A stretch of 54,290 nucleotides of DNA from Verrucomicrobiia bacterium. GTDB lineage: Bacteria; Verrucomicrobiota; Verrucomicrobiia; Limisphaerales; JADLHS01. The notes beneath the pieces are model-generated. The model was not told where the DNA came from and made no database searches. It saw only the letters and a list, made by a program, of their open reading frames with translations. The stretch is from the NCBI GenBank assembly GCA_011525685.1, contig WYBW01000163.1:1-54290 (forward strand), read 5' to 3'. Shown here piece after piece: positions 16,345-24,965 of the stretch (the first letter of the stretch is position 1; each line of letters opens with the position of its first letter). Position numbers and translations under genes: made by a program.

Positions 16345-18969
16345 TTATTCATAAACCAACTGCGCCGTCGCTTGGCAGTCCTTGGAAGAAACCGTTCGCA
16401 GCCAGTAGGCGGCAAAGGCTTCGGGGAAGGTGTGCTTGACCGATTTTCCTGGTGCGAGTTCAAAGTCGCGATACGTCACCCAAAGTCCATCGCCAGTCAA
16501 ATCCACCTGGATGGAAATCGTGACCGGCTCTTGCGCATCGTGCGACAGCGTCAGCGATTTGCGGTCGTAGGCCGTCATCAGATAAGGATCACTTGGTTGA
16601 CCAGCGGTCACGGCGGTTTTGAACCAAGGACCACCCGCGCCACGTGGCTTGCCCAACTTCCACACGTCGTCAATGGCGCCTGCCCACAGCACGGCCTTTC
16701 CGTCATCGGCGCGAATGAGATGGGGATTGTTCCTGGGAGCATCGTTGGCCACGCCGGTCATGATGAATAGTCCGCGATAGGAACAGTAATCGTGTATCTG
16801 CCGGTTGTGCGTCGCCACGGGTCGAATCTTGGCAAAGCCGCCGGCGTTTTCGGCGGGCAACTCGAAGAACGTGCCGTGCGCGTTGAACAAATCACGCTCC
16901 GTGGCCACCTCGCGGTCCACGCGGCAGGGACCAATGTCCGACTCACGATCAAATCTCGAATCCCCCTTCGGCAGACGCCAGCGCCGGCCATTGTCATCGG
17001 TGAAGATCACGGAAGCCTCGTCAATCATGAGGACTCCCGTCGGGATGCGCGTCCGGTTCCTGGCAAACTCGTAAGCTCCTTCGTCCTCGACCCGGCGCAG
17101 GCGCAAGTCCCCGTCGAGTTCGTAGTAACCCACGTCCCGAGGCCCGTTCGGGCTTGCCGCCATCGCCGCGACCGCCAGCGTGCGCTTGTTCTCGCCGCGG
17201 GCGCGAACCAGACCGCCCGACATCGAAGGTTCGCCAGCCTGGGCCAGTCCACCGAACATCTCGTCCGCGCGAATCGTTCGTCTGTCGCGATTGGCCAGTT
17301 GAAACCAGGCGGTTACGTGATGCAGCGACTGCGTGCCGCGCAGCCGCAGCCAGCAAGCTTTGTCGCGCAACTCAATCCACTCATAGCCGCGCGGCGGCAG
17401 GCTGATCGCTCGCCACTTCCGCCAGACGCCGTTGCCTTTCTCGTCCGCCTCGATCACGATGGTCGCCGCAGTTTCTCCCTCGTGCGCCAGGTGCAGACCG
17501 CGCCGGTCAAAGCCGTTGACGAGAAACGGATCAGAAGGGGTGTTGGCAGGCACGTTCTCGCGAACCCAAACGCCGCCGCGACCGATCACCGGCCCCAGCT
17601 TGTCGAGCTGGTCCGGCTCTACAAACCACAAGTTGGACTGGGACTGTGGCGGGGCGATTTCACCCTTGGCCTTGCGCTTGTTGAGGAACTCGTTTCTCGC
17701 GGTGTCGTCACAGCCGAACACGAGGCGATCCTGCCAGCGACAAAAGTCACCAATGACCTTGAGATAGTTGGAGCGCGCCGACAGGCCGGCGGAGTTCCCG
17801 GCCGAAAAGGTCTTGGGAAAGCGCCAGAACGCCCCGTGCATGGTCATCAGCAGTTCGCGCTCGCCAATCTCGCGGATGCGCGGCCATTCGGTGTTCCAGC
17901 CGTGAGCGCCGTCGTAGCTGTGACTGGATTTCGGGAGACGGAACACCTGCCACCTTCCATTGTCGAGAACCATCAAGAGGAGCGAGCGATGATCCCAGCC
18001 GATGGTCCAGATGGGATCGCGGGCGGGACGGGCGTTTCCAAAGATGCCGCCCGGCCCGGTGACTTCGGTGAACTGATTGCGGCGAACCACGGTCCAGGAG
18101 CTGGTTTTTCCATCCCATTCCGCCAGGCAACCGGACGGCACGTCGGGTCGGCGCTGAGCCTCAGCGCCATACTCGCCGTTGTTGGCGTAAACGACGCGGC
18201 CCTGGCCGGAATAAAAGCCTTTGCCATGATAGCCCGGCAGGCTGGCGAACGTTCCGTTGGTTTGATGTGTATCGGTGAAACGCTCGGTCACTGCGAGGGT
18301 GTGGACGTCCAATTCGTAAATCCCCTCCTCCATCGTGGCAACGTAGAGCTTGTTCGCCGGGTCAAAGAGATGTCGCGCGTTTCCGGTGGGTCGCCCCGGC
18401 ATCTGTTCGAACGGAATCACGCGAACATTCCGCCGCGCATCAATTGCGTAGGGGCCGATGAACAGTTGCTGCGATTCGCCATGTATCATCCGGTTGGCCG
18501 GCGTGCCGCCGATGCTTTCCGGGCGGATGATCGGCCGCAGGTCAGGGGTGATTTCATACAGCTTGTCGGAAGAACCGCGTGGCGCGTGCGGCGCGTAGGT
18601 GACGACCCAAAGGCGGTCCGCCCAGGGCACGACCGCTCCGGTGCCACACTCGCCTTCGTTGTTGAACATGGCGAGGCTGGGATAAATGCCGGATAACTGG
18701 CGCGGAAGGTCCGCCGCCGTCGTACCCCACGCGGCCGCTAACAAAAGGGTGAGAATTCCGCGAGCAACAAGCCGCGGAATCGCAGGGAAAGCGCGTAGCG
18801 CCGGTTCTCCAACCGGCTCCCTTGCTCCGTGGAGCAAGGCCCGTGCGGGGCGCTGCAAACTGTCGGCGAAATGCTCCGCGAGGCGAGCCGATTGGAAAGT
18901 CGGCGTTACGGACCGGCGGTTCGCGGCGAGGGTGGTGACGAAGCGGCAGGCTGGCTGAATCGTTTTCAT
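16345..18969 (-). CDS. Large exported beta-propeller-like protein; N terminus interrupted by a repeat element
   Basis: 874 residues from ATG at 18969. Repeated short beta segments (LWVVTYAPHAPRG, NKLYVATMEEGIYELDVHT, GRVVYANNGEYG, CRWQDRLVFGCDD, GLFIMTGVANDA) suggest a propeller-rich protein that binds or processes a ligand; no enzyme family is recognised. The N terminus is odd. MKTIQPACRFVTTLA is followed by about 40-55 residues encoded by a family B repeat (18794-18910), and only then by a hydrophobic export-like stretch, GILTLLLAAAWGTTAADLP. No ATG, GTG or TTG suitable for starting after the repeat was found in this frame. So either the repeat is translated as part of a long n-region, or a rare start codon is used, or export is impaired. 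Confidence 0.68.
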   Translation of the reverse strand: MKTIQPACRFVTTLAANRRSVTPTFQSARLAEHFADSLQRPARALLHGAREPVGEPALRAFPAIPRLVARGILTLLLAAAWGTTAADLPRQLSGIYPSLAMFNNEGECGTGAVVPWADRLWVVTYAPHAPRGSSDKLYEITPDLRPIIRPESIGGTPANRMIHGESQQLFIGPYAIDARRNVRVIPFEQMPGRPTGNARHLFDPANKLYVATMEEGIYELDVHTLAVTERFTDTHQTNGTFASLPGYHGKGFYSGQGRVVYANNGEYGAEAQRRPDVPSGCLAEWDGKTSSWTVVRRNQFTEVTGPGGIFGNARPARDPIWTIGWDHRSLLLMVLDNGRWQVFRLPKSSHSYDGAHGWNTEWPRIREIGERELLMTMHGAFWRFPKTFSAGNSAGLSARSNYLKVIGDFCRWQDRLVFGCDDTARNEFLNKRKAKGEIAPPQSQSNLWFVEPDQLDKLGPVIGRGGVWVRENVPANTPSDPFLVNGFDRRGLHLAHEGETAATIVIEADEKGNGVWRKWRAISLPPRGYEWIELRDKACWLRLRGTQSLHHVTAWFQLANRDRRTIRADEMFGGLAQAGEPSMSGGLVRARGENKRTLAVAAMAASPNGPRDVGYYELDGDLRLRRVEDEGAYEFARNRTRIPTGVLMIDEASVIFTDDNGRRWRLPKGDSRFDRESDIGPCRVDREVATERDLFNAHGTFFELPAENAGGFAKIRPVATHNRQIHDYCSYRGLFIMTGVANDAPRNNPHLIRADDGKAVLWAGAIDDVWKLGKPRGAGGPWFKTAVTAGQPSDPYLMTAYDRKSLTLSHDAQEPVTISIQVDLTGDGLWVTYRDFELAPGKSVKHTFPEAFAAYWLRTVSSKDCQATAQLVYE
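18794..18910. repeat. Interspersed inverted-repeat element, family B, copy 2, inside a coding sequence
   Basis: A 117-bp element with outer arms 18794-18817 and 18887-18910 (GTAGCGCCGGTT...CCGGC and GCCGATTGGAAAG...GGCGTTAC). Its inner segment GGCGAAATGCTCC is shared with the copy at 53387-53497. It lies wholly within the N-terminal reading frame of the propeller gene (16345-18969) and is open in that frame. Confidence 0.88.
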
Positions 18970-19259
18970 TATCCAGTGCGGTGGCATCCGCAGCGTGCGT
19001 AAACCACCCGATTAGCCGCGTCAAGGATTCCTGCCGCACTGCCGCACGGTCGTGTGCCGCCGTTCCGCGTCAGCCAGATGACTGAACTGTCATTCGCCCA
19101 TTCTTGAGGCTTTGCCGGAGAAGCTGATATGCATGGGGCGCGTTGGTGCTTGCTGGAAGCTTATGCAAATGAATGAGACTAGGTTAGTAGCGCGTCTTCA
19201 GCCACCTGTTTGCGCCGGTGCTGTCGGTTTTGATTGGAGGCCGCTTGGGGGCCGAGAAG

Positions 19260-21011
19260 ATGAGAATTGAGACCGCCACTTTGCGTCGCTGGTTGTTGAG
19301 TGCCTTTGCCGTCCTGGCCTTGTTTTACAGTCTGGGCGGGCGGGGACTGAATGAACCTGACGAAGGACGGTTTGCCGAGATCGGCCGCGAAATGGCTGCC
19401 AGCGGTGACTGGCTGACTCCCAGGCTGAATGGGGTGCCGCATCTGTCCAAACCCCCGCTGACCTACTGGCTGATCGGATTGAGCATCAAAGGGCTGGGGG
19501 CCACGGAATTCGCGGCGCGTCTGCCGGCGGCGCTGGCGGCACTGGGGACGTTGCTGGGATTGTATCTCCTGGCGCGGAGCGCGCTGGGCGAAGAGACCGG
19601 TCTGGTGGCGGCGCTGGTGCTGCTGTCCAGTCCGCTGTTCTTTGTGATCGCGCGACTGATCACCACCGACATGCTGCTCACTTGTTTCGTGACGTGGAGC
19701 GTCTGCTCTTTGTGGCGTTGGTATGACTCACCGGATCGCGCCTGGCGAAAGCTCCGATGGTTTTACATTTTCCTGGGGCTGGGGATGATGACGAAAGGAC
19801 CTGTGGCCGTGGCGCTGCCCATGATGGCACTGGCAGGGCTGCGTTGGAAGAATCCCGATCTGCACTTGCGAAAGATGCAGTGGGCGCGTGGAGCACTCAT
19901 TGTGCTTGTCATCACAGCGCCCTGGTTCATCGCCGTCGCCGGGACGAACGTCGAGGTCTGGAAGTACTTTTTGGGCCGGGAGATGGTCGGGCGCGTGATT
20001 TCCTCGGTGCATCGCCGGGAGGAGGCCTGGTGGTATTTCTTGCCGGTCATCGCCGGCGGAATGTTGTTTTGGCTTCCCTGGCTAATGGTGTCTCCGGTGG
20101 TGTTGCGCGGCGCGGCGCCCCGTCAGCAAAGCATGATCCGCCTGTGTCTGGCCTGGGCCGGGCTGGGATTGATCCTCTTCACGATAAGCCGGTCGAAGCT
20201 GGCGACTTACGCGTTGCCGCTGCTTCCGCCATTGGCGGTATTGGCGGCAGCCACGCTGGCTGGCTTCGCGCGCAACATGGCAGACCGTCGAGAAGTCGGC
20301 TGGGGACGGTTCGCCGGCGCCGCGTCCCTGGCTCTGCTGGTCGGACTGGTGGTGACGCTTACCGTGGCGGGAACGCGCAATTTTCACATGGAGGTGTGGG
20401 CCTGGTTGGGCGACTGGGTGTTGGTCTTGTCGGTGGTACTGGTTTCGGGCGGGCTGCTGATTGGCCGGAAACTGCTGCCGGCCTCCACGGTTCTGGGGGT
20501 CGGCGTGATCGGACTGTTCCTGATGTTGTCCGCGAAATTCCCGGCTATCGAATACGCGTTGCCCAACAGTGCCCCGATGAAACACCTGGCGCGAAGAGTT
20601 CGGACCAAAGACCCAGGCGGACAGGCAACCGTGATTGCTTATCAAAACCTCCCACCCGGACTGGTTTTTTACCTGGGGCGACCGGTTCTGTGGTTCCAAG
20701 AAGCAGTGGCGGGCAGGTCCGGGCGCACTCAGGGAGTCTTCGAGTATCGTTCTCCGCAAACGGAATTGCCAACCGTGCTCACCGATACCGCGCAAGTGGC
20801 CGCGCTGTTGACCGGATCGGAGCGGGTGTTCTGCGTCGCGAGAACGCGCGACGCCGCGGCACTCGCGGAACGGTTCTCACTATCCGAACTGACCCGTCAA
20901 GGTCGCTACGCGCTGCTATCCAACCGCGATTCATCACCGTTGGAGTTGCCGCTGCTTCGTGGACAGGCCGCAGGGGCAAAGCACAAACCACTTCCGACGG
21001 AATCACCGTAA
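19260..21011 (+). CDS. ArnT/PMT-type glycosyltransferase (GT83-like membrane protein)
   Basis: 583 residues from the ATG at 19260, after GCCGAGAAG. Residues 1-40 contain the first membrane helix and then GGRGLNEPDEGRFAEIGREM. This Asp-Glu loop is the catalytic signature of dolichol/undecaprenyl-phosphate-dependent transferases such as ArnT. The following WLTPRLNGVPHLSKPPLTYW also fits. About 12 hydrophobic segments are visible. The family moves a sugar from a polyprenyl-phosphate carrier onto lipid A or another periplasmic acceptor. No arn operon genes are nearby, so the acceptor is unknown. The C-terminal 120 residues form a soluble periplasmic domain (KHLARRVRTKDPGGQATVIAYQ). It is convergent with the PQQ-propeller gene, separated by 45 bp. 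Confidence 0.88.
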   Translation: MRIETATLRRWLLSAFAVLALFYSLGGRGLNEPDEGRFAEIGREMAASGDWLTPRLNGVPHLSKPPLTYWLIGLSIKGLGATEFAARLPAALAALGTLLGLYLLARSALGEETGLVAALVLLSSPLFFVIARLITTDMLLTCFVTWSVCSLWRWYDSPDRAWRKLRWFYIFLGLGMMTKGPVAVALPMMALAGLRWKNPDLHLRKMQWARGALIVLVITAPWFIAVAGTNVEVWKYFLGREMVGRVISSVHRREEAWWYFLPVIAGGMLFWLPWLMVSPVVLRGAAPRQQSMIRLCLAWAGLGLILFTISRSKLATYALPLLPPLAVLAAATLAGFARNMADRREVGWGRFAGAASLALLVGLVVTLTVAGTRNFHMEVWAWLGDWVLVLSVVLVSGGLLIGRKLLPASTVLGVGVIGLFLMLSAKFPAIEYALPNSAPMKHLARRVRTKDPGGQATVIAYQNLPPGLVFYLGRPVLWFQEAVAGRSGRTQGVFEYRSPQTELPTVLTDTAQVAALLTGSERVFCVARTRDAAALAERFSLSELTRQGRYALLSNRDSSPLELPLLRGQAAGAKHKPLPTESP

Positions 21012-21056
21012 CGTCACGATTCAGCCCGGCTCAAACCCGGCGCGGCCACCGACCGT

Positions 21057-22337
21057 TCACGTTCCGCCAGCGTCGAGCTTTTCCGCGGGGGGAGCTTTGC
21101 CACCCACGCTGATCAAGTGGTGGGTTGTGTGGATGTACATGCGTCCACCGGAGACGGCGGGAGTGCTGTGGGTGAGTTCATTCAGCGGATTGCGGGCAAG
21201 GACCTCGAACTGATCCGCTGCGGCCACGACGACGACTTCACCGGTGCGCGAGACGCAGAATAACCGGCCATCCACCCACACGGGCGACCCGAAGAAGTTT
21301 CCGCCCACCCGCTCCTGCCATTTCACTTCTCCCGTCGAGGCGACCACGCTGCTCACAATGCCCGCATCGCTCCACAGGAACAACCGGTCGTTCACATAGA
21401 CACTCGTCGGCACGTAGGGCGCGGAACGGCGGATTTCGTAGGCGCGCTCGGCCTTTCCACCGCGGGTCGGATCGCCAGGACGGACCGCGATCACGTAATT
21501 GCCACCGCCGCCGCTGCCGCACGATCCGATCAGCAAATCACCGGCGATGACCGGCGAACTGACGCTGCGTTTGTCGAACGCCCCGGCAAATTCCCAGACG
21601 ACCTTTCCCGTGTCCGGTGCGATGGCCGAGATGCCGTGCATTTCGCTGTTGAAGATCAGGACGGGCTTGCGGTCCTTTGGCTGATAAACGCACGGTGTCG
21701 AATAGGAGGCCGCCGAGTTGCCGCTCCGGCGCGGAGTTTTCCAGCGGGTATCGCCGGTGCGCGCGTCCACGGCGATGAGAAAACTATCGCCGTCCTGTTC
21801 GTTGGCCAGGACCACCAGGCCGTCATGCAGGATGGGCGAGGGACCGCCGGAATGTTGGGTCTGATGAGTGCCCAAGTCCCTTTCCCAAACCAACTCGCCA
21901 CGATGATCCAGTGCAATGAGAACATGGTGGGCTGGCTCGGTGCGGTTGACGTAAACCCGCTCGGCGTCCACGGCGGGTGTGGAGGAGGCGAAAGTGTTGT
22001 TGGCGTGCTTGCGGTGCGGGGTGAAGGGGAATTCCTTGCGCCAAAGGATGCCGCCGTCCTTGGTGTTCAGGCAAAGAACAATGAACTGCATCCGCCGCTC
22101 ATCCGCCGAGGTGACGAACACCTTGTCGCCCCACAACACCGGCGAGGAATGGCCGGCGCCGGGCAACGCCACCTTCCAATTGAAATCGGACTCCGCCCAC
22201 CGAGTGGGAATGGTCTTCGCCTCGCTGAGGCCGGTGCCGTTGGGGCCGCGAAACCGGGTCCATTCCTGGGCCACGGCTGACAGCACCAGAACGCTGCTCA
22301 GGCTGGCAACAAAAGCGGTGCGGAGGAGTATTTTCAT
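21057..22337 (-). CDS. Exported PQQ-type beta-propeller repeat protein
   Basis: 426 residues from the ATG at 22337 with signal peptide MKILLRTAFVASLSSVLVLSAVAQ. It begins with EWTRFRGPNGTGLSEA, the typical start of Verrucomicrobia/Planctomycetes PQQ-like propellers. Repeated blades follow: HSSPVLWGDKVFVTSADE, CLNTKDGGILWRKEF, ALDHRGELVWERDL, AVDARTGDTRWKTP, APDTGKVVWEF, VASTGEVKWQERVGG. These proteins resemble BamB and quinoprotein dehydrogenases, but no dehydrogenase active-site motif is seen, so a binding or scaffold role is more likely. The DoxX gene lies 55 nt upstream on the same strand, probably in one transcript. Confidence 0.88.
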   Translation of the reverse strand: MKILLRTAFVASLSSVLVLSAVAQEWTRFRGPNGTGLSEAKTIPTRWAESDFNWKVALPGAGHSSPVLWGDKVFVTSADERRMQFIVLCLNTKDGGILWRKEFPFTPHRKHANNTFASSTPAVDAERVYVNRTEPAHHVLIALDHRGELVWERDLGTHQTQHSGGPSPILHDGLVVLANEQDGDSFLIAVDARTGDTRWKTPRRSGNSAASYSTPCVYQPKDRKPVLIFNSEMHGISAIAPDTGKVVWEFAGAFDKRSVSSPVIAGDLLIGSCGSGGGGNYVIAVRPGDPTRGGKAERAYEIRRSAPYVPTSVYVNDRLFLWSDAGIVSSVVASTGEVKWQERVGGNFFGSPVWVDGRLFCVSRTGEVVVVAAADQFEVLARNPLNELTHSTPAVSGGRMYIHTTHHLISVGGKAPPAEKLDAGGT

Positions 22338-22392
22338 TTGCTTGAGGTGGAACGTAACAGAACCAACGCGCTCCGCATCAGAAAACATTGGA

Positions 22393-22842
22393 TCAACCTG
22401 TCGAGCGCGGGCTTCTGGAGAAAAGCCAGGCGTCCGCCGAATAACGCCCCGGCCCGGCGATCAGGAGCGCGAGGTAGCCGGCCAGATAAATGAACGCCAG
22501 TTCGCCGCTGCCCGGGCCACTCAAGGCCATCTTGTGCGCCACTGCGTAGGCGACCAACATGGTGATCGCCAGGTTCAGCGCGGCGAACCGGGTCATCAAA
22601 CCCGCTGCCAGGATGGCCGCGCAAAACACTTCGGCGAAGACCGCCAGCGCCAGACTCATCGAGCCACCCATGCCGAAGAGGTTCGGAAATTTGGACGACT
22701 TCCCTCCAAAGTTGATGAGTTTGTCCAAGCCGTGGTTGAAAAGCATGGTGAGTCCCAGCCACAGGCGAAGCAGAAGCAGGGCGGCATCCGTCCACCGCGT
22801 GGCGGCTTCCGGGTGGAAGAGACGATTGGCAAAGAGTTTCAT
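22393..22842 (-). CDS. DoxX family membrane protein
   Basis: 149 residues with four membrane helices: DAALLLLRLWLGLTMLFNHG, MSLALAVFAEVFCAAILAAG, RFAALNLAITMLVAYAVA and LAFIYLAGYLALLIAGPG. The order and the GLDKLINFGG and PGRYSADAWL segments match DoxX. Such proteins are integral membrane partners in respiratory or sulfur-linked complexes and are often of unknown role. The ATG at 22842 is the only good start. It is transcribed ahead of the PQQ-type gene. Confidence 0.87.
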   Translation of the reverse strand: MKLFANRLFHPEAATRWTDAALLLLRLWLGLTMLFNHGLDKLINFGGKSSKFPNLFGMGGSMSLALAVFAEVFCAAILAAGLMTRFAALNLAITMLVAYAVAHKMALSGPGSGELAFIYLAGYLALLIAGPGRYSADAWLFSRSPRSTG

Positions 22843-22930
22843 CTATCGGTGGACTAACATGGTTGGGGACTTGCGGGTCATTTGCGGGAGCTGATGAAAC
22901 TTGGTGCCGGTTCTGGCCATTTCATCGAAA

Positions 22931-22956
22931 CAAAAAAGGCGTCCTTGCGGACGCCC
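22931..22956 (-). terminator. Intrinsic terminator after tsf
   Basis: On the minus strand, a 7-bp GC stem GGCGTCC/GGACGCC (22949-22955 and 22938-22944) with loop GCAA is followed by TTTTTTG (22937-22931). It lies 24 nt past the tsf stop, a textbook rho-independent terminator for the rpsB-tsf transcript. Confidence 0.92.
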
Positions 22957-22979
22957 GGTTAAGCTGTTCTTCCACGCGC

Positions 22980-23825
22980 TCAAGCGGCGGCTTCACCGAC
23001 TTGAAAGCGGACGAAGCGGCGGATCGTGATTTCGTCGCCCAGCTCCTTGCCCACCTGGGCCAGGTGCTCCTTGACGCTGACCTCGGAGTTCTTTTTCACG
23101 AAGCCTTGATCCACCAGGCAGTAGGTCTGGTAGAATTTTTCGAGCATGCCTTGAATGATCTTTTCCAAGGCCTGCGGGGGTTTGCCCTTGAGGCGGTCGG
23201 ATTGCGCGGCGATCTCGCGCTCCTTGGCCACGACCTCGGCCGGAACCTGCTCGCGGCTCACCGCGTAAGGGTGGCCGGCGGCGATTTGCAGGGTGATGTC
23301 CTTGACCAGTTGTTTGAAGTTTTCGTTGGCCACGGTGGTTTCCTTGCCCGCACCGACCTCGACCAGCACGCCGACCTTGGCACCGGTGTGGATGTAGGCC
23401 GCAATCAAACCATTGCCGCTCACTTCCATCCGGGCGTGCCGGGCGATTTTGATGTTTTCGCGAATCTTGGCGACGGCGGCCTCGCGGTCGGCCTCAAGGT
23501 TGACCGCCGGGTCGGCCGCCAGCTTGCGGGCGATGTCGTCGCAGAAGGCCCGGAACATTTCATTGCGGGCTACAAAGTCGGTTTCGCAGTTGATCTCGGC
23601 CAGTACGCCAAGCCTTCCGCCGGCGGCGATGTGCTGGGCGATGACGCCTTCCTTGGCTTCGCGGGCGGACTTGTGGGCGGCCGTGGCCGCGCCTTTCTTG
23701 CGCAGCAACGTCATGGCGGCTTCGACATCGCCTTGGGTCTCGACCAGCGCCTTCTTGCAGTCCATCATCCCGGCGCCGCTCATTTCTCGAAGTTGAGCCA
23801 CCGAGGCAGCAGTAATTTCAGCCAT
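22980..23825 (-). CDS. tsf: Elongation factor Ts
   Basis: 281 residues, the normal length. The N-terminal UBA-like domain (ITAASVAQLREMSGAGMMDCKKAL) and the EF-Tu-interacting core (VLAEINCETDFVARNEMFRAF, the TDFV motif) are intact. EF-Ts catalyses GDP release from EF-Tu in the cytoplasm. It follows rpsB by 92 nt in the conserved rpsB-tsf order and ends at a strong terminator. The start MAEITAASVA is standard. Confidence 0.97.
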   Translation of the reverse strand: MAEITAASVAQLREMSGAGMMDCKKALVETQGDVEAAMTLLRKKGAATAAHKSAREAKEGVIAQHIAAGGRLGVLAEINCETDFVARNEMFRAFCDDIARKLAADPAVNLEADREAAVAKIRENIKIARHARMEVSGNGLIAAYIHTGAKVGVLVEVGAGKETTVANENFKQLVKDITLQIAAGHPYAVSREQVPAEVVAKEREIAAQSDRLKGKPPQALEKIIQGMLEKFYQTYCLVDQGFVKKNSEVSVKEHLAQVGKELGDEITIRRFVRFQVGEAAA

Positions 23826-23917
23826 AAATTTCGATTCGTTCAGAGTTGAGGGTTAAAATGCGAAGCGAAGCAGTCAACGCGGCACCGGCCGCGCAAACCA
23901 CCTTGCTCCCGAAAACA

Positions 23918-24730
23918 TCAAGCCGGCGGGGGCATTGCCTCGGCGGACGCGGGCGGGATGGCCACGGCCGCCGGTTCCGGCGTGGTAGCCGTCGGCTCGG
24001 CCGCTGCGCTCTCCTCGGCCGGTTTGCGGCGGGAGGCGCGGCTCTCGAATTCCGCCAGCGCCTGCGTGATGACCTGGCCCACCGTGGCCAGCACCATGCG
24101 CACGGAACGGATCGCGTCGTCGTTGCCGGCGATGGGGTAATCCACCTGGTCGGGATCACAATTGGTGTCCACGATGGCGACCACGGGCACTTTCAGTTTG
24201 CGGGCCTCGGCCACGGCATTGTGCTCGCGCTTGATGTCCACGACGAACATCGCCCCCGGGATCCGGTCCATGGCGTGGATGCCATCGAAATACTTGTGCA
24301 ACCGCGAAGCCTCGCGGCGGATGACCGCCTGCTCCTGCTTGACGTAATGGTTGATCGAGCCATCGGCTTCCATCTTCTCGATTTCCTTGAGGCGGAGAAT
24401 CGAACGTTTGACGGTGTGAAAATTCGTGAGCGTGCCGCCCAGCCAGCGTTCCGTCACATAAAACTGGCCGCACTCGCGGGCCGTTTCCTTGATGGCCTGT
24501 TGGGCCTGCTTCTTCGTGCCCACGAAGAGCACCTTGCCGCCCTTGCGCACGGTGGCGGACAGGAAGTCGCACGCGCTCTCCAACTGGTTGAGCGTCTTGC
24601 TCAAATCAATGATGTGAATGCCGTTGCGCGCGTCGAAGATGAAGGGCTTCATCTTGGGATTCCAACGCCGCGTCTGGTGTCCAAAATGGACCCCCGCTTC
24701 CAACAGTTCCTTAATGCCAATGCTCAGCAC
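23918..24730 (-). CDS. rpsB: 30S ribosomal protein S2
   Basis: 270 residues from a GTG start at 24730, preceded by AAAGGAAAAC. The frame stays open for another 29 codons upstream, but S2 begins at LSIGIKELLEAGVHFGHQTR, so GTG is right. The core is complete (RRWNPKMKPFIF, GGKVLFVGTKKQAQ, RWLGGTLTNFHTV, DTNCDPDQVDYPIAGNDDA). The last 40 residues are an Ala/Pro-rich tail (EESAAAEPTATTPEPAAVA), a common lineage-specific extension. Confidence 0.97.
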   Translation of the reverse strand: MLSIGIKELLEAGVHFGHQTRRWNPKMKPFIFDARNGIHIIDLSKTLNQLESACDFLSATVRKGGKVLFVGTKKQAQQAIKETARECGQFYVTERWLGGTLTNFHTVKRSILRLKEIEKMEADGSINHYVKQEQAVIRREASRLHKYFDGIHAMDRIPGAMFVVDIKREHNAVAEARKLKVPVVAIVDTNCDPDQVDYPIAGNDDAIRSVRMVLATVGQVITQALAEFESRASRRKPAEESAAAEPTATTPEPAAVAIPPASAEAMPPPA

Positions 24731-24866
24731 AGTTTTCCTTTGGTTGAAAGCCCGCCTCAAGGCGGACCATCCCGCGGAACACGGGATTGATTCTAATGTT
24801 GTTGTGGCCACCCGCATTCACTCGAACACGGATTTTGAAGGCCGTTTTCCCCATCCCGCCAAGCAA

Positions 24867-24894
24867 TTGCCCGGCGAAAAAGGAGCGGTAAAAT
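24867..24894 (+). promoter_or_regulatory. Possible sigma-70-type promoter for the mobA-like gene
   Basis: TTGCCC (24867-24872) and TAAAAT (24889-24894) are separated by 16 nt, about 70 nt upstream of the mobA-like ATG. It lies in the divergent gap with rpsB. Weak evidence, from consensus resemblance only. Confidence 0.35.
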
Positions 24895-24965
24895 AGCAAA
24901 GGCGCGCCTTGTGGCAATGCTTTCTTTTCACGATTCGGGCCGGCAAACTGCGTTTGATTTGCCGC

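Noticed and set aside
16792..18696. 634-residue open frame on the plus strand
   Set aside because: It is antisense to the propeller gene at 16345-18969, has no family motif, and reads as a low-information shadow.
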